From Hydrogenophaga sp. (GTDB lineage Bacteria; Pseudomonadota; Gammaproteobacteria; Burkholderiales; Burkholderiaceae_C), in NCBI GenBank assembly GCA_021154985.1, contig JAJNQE010000041.1, forward strand, positions 1 through 13,944: DNA of 13,944 nucleotides. The letters are read 5' to 3'. A program made the translations under genes and the position numbers. The number at the start of each line of letters is the position of its first letter. Position 1 is the stretch's first letter. The notes beneath the pieces were generated by a model. It did no database searches and was not told where the DNA came from. It saw only the letters and a list, made by a program, of their open reading frames with translations. Shown here in pieces: positions 13,883-13,944 of the stretch.

Positions 13883-13937
13883 ACGTCGGCTTCGGGCCGG
13901 CCCATACCGGCTGTACGCCGCGCTCAGAAGCCGACGT
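13883..13937. repeat. Long inverted repeat ACGTCGGCTTC ... GAAGCCGACGT
   Basis: Two perfect 11-bp arms, 13883-13893 and 13927-13937, flank 33 nt. The interior contains the perfect palindrome GGGCCGGCCC (13894-13903) and CCGG/GTAC repeats, so a branched or longer hairpin is possible. It resembles dispersed extragenic repeats of beta-proteobacteria in style, though no second copy lies in the window. Confidence 0.5.
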
Positions 13938-13944
13938 TCAAACG

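Larger units (their letters stand above)
13642..13944. other. Non-coding right edge of the window
   Basis: About 300 bases upstream of the small secreted protein gene and up to the window edge. No frame here looks like a real protein. The left part holds a candidate promoter; the right part (about 13790-13944) holds inverted repeats and a repeated CGACGTTCA (13814-13822 and 13932-13940). A gene may begin beyond the edge. Confidence 0.5.

Noticed and set aside
13883..13944. Integron attC site or mobile-element end
   Set aside because: Arms are inverted and long, but no recognisable RYYYAAC/GTTRRRY core pair and no integrase or transposase gene is present.

Overview
This is a GC-rich, densely coded stretch typical of a beta-proteobacterial chromosome (Burkholderiales, Comamonadaceae- or Burkholderiaceae-like). 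The pointers are a Gram-negative trimeric porin ending in Phe, an orphan Bug/TctC solute-binding protein, an AraC regulator with an arabinose-binding-type N-terminus, and a LysR regulator between divergent catabolic operons. No RNA gene, insertion sequence, integrase or CRISPR array was seen.

Layout. Positions 3-737 hold the 3' part of an AraC-type regulator cut by the window edge. Facing it on the minus strand is a two-gene operon, a porin (3446-2394) followed by an exported M20-family amidohydrolase (2380-767). A 144-bp regulatory region separates the porin from a LysR-type regulator (3591-4553). After a 136-bp promoter region comes a tight plus-strand six-gene operon (4690-11270): a four-domain rhodanese protein, a RidA-family protein, a Bug receptor, a cupin thiol dioxygenase, a protein made of two fused alpha/beta-hydrolases, and a cystathionine beta-lyase-type PLP enzyme. 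The last two genes overlap by ATGA. The final part holds an autotransporter-like outer-membrane protein (11425-13254), a convergent small secreted protein (13623-13315), and about 300 bp of apparently non-coding DNA rich in inverted repeats.

How the genes may work together. The middle block, from porin to beta-lyase, reads as one catabolic unit for an organosulfur compound. The porin and Bug protein would bring it in, and the periplasmic M20 hydrolase and the double hydrolase would remove acyl, amide or ester groups. The PLP enzyme would split a C-S bond to a thiol plus 2-aminoacrylate, which RidA-type chemistry turns over to pyruvate and ammonia. The dioxygenase would oxidise the thiol to a sulfinate, and the rhodanese would handle sulfane sulfur. 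A cysteine S-conjugate or N-acyl-cysteine derivative fits best. This is inferred from enzyme families and gene order; the substrate is unknown.

Regulation. The promoter regions of the LysR gene and of the six-gene operon share a composite element: AT[T/A]TGGACA, a -10-like hexamer, then TGATTCACT exactly 5 nt later. A related AT[G]TGGAC copy lies in the porin leader on the opposite strand. This links the three transcription units into one probable LysR regulon. Separately, the autotransporter leader can fold so that its Shine-Dalgarno sequence is paired.
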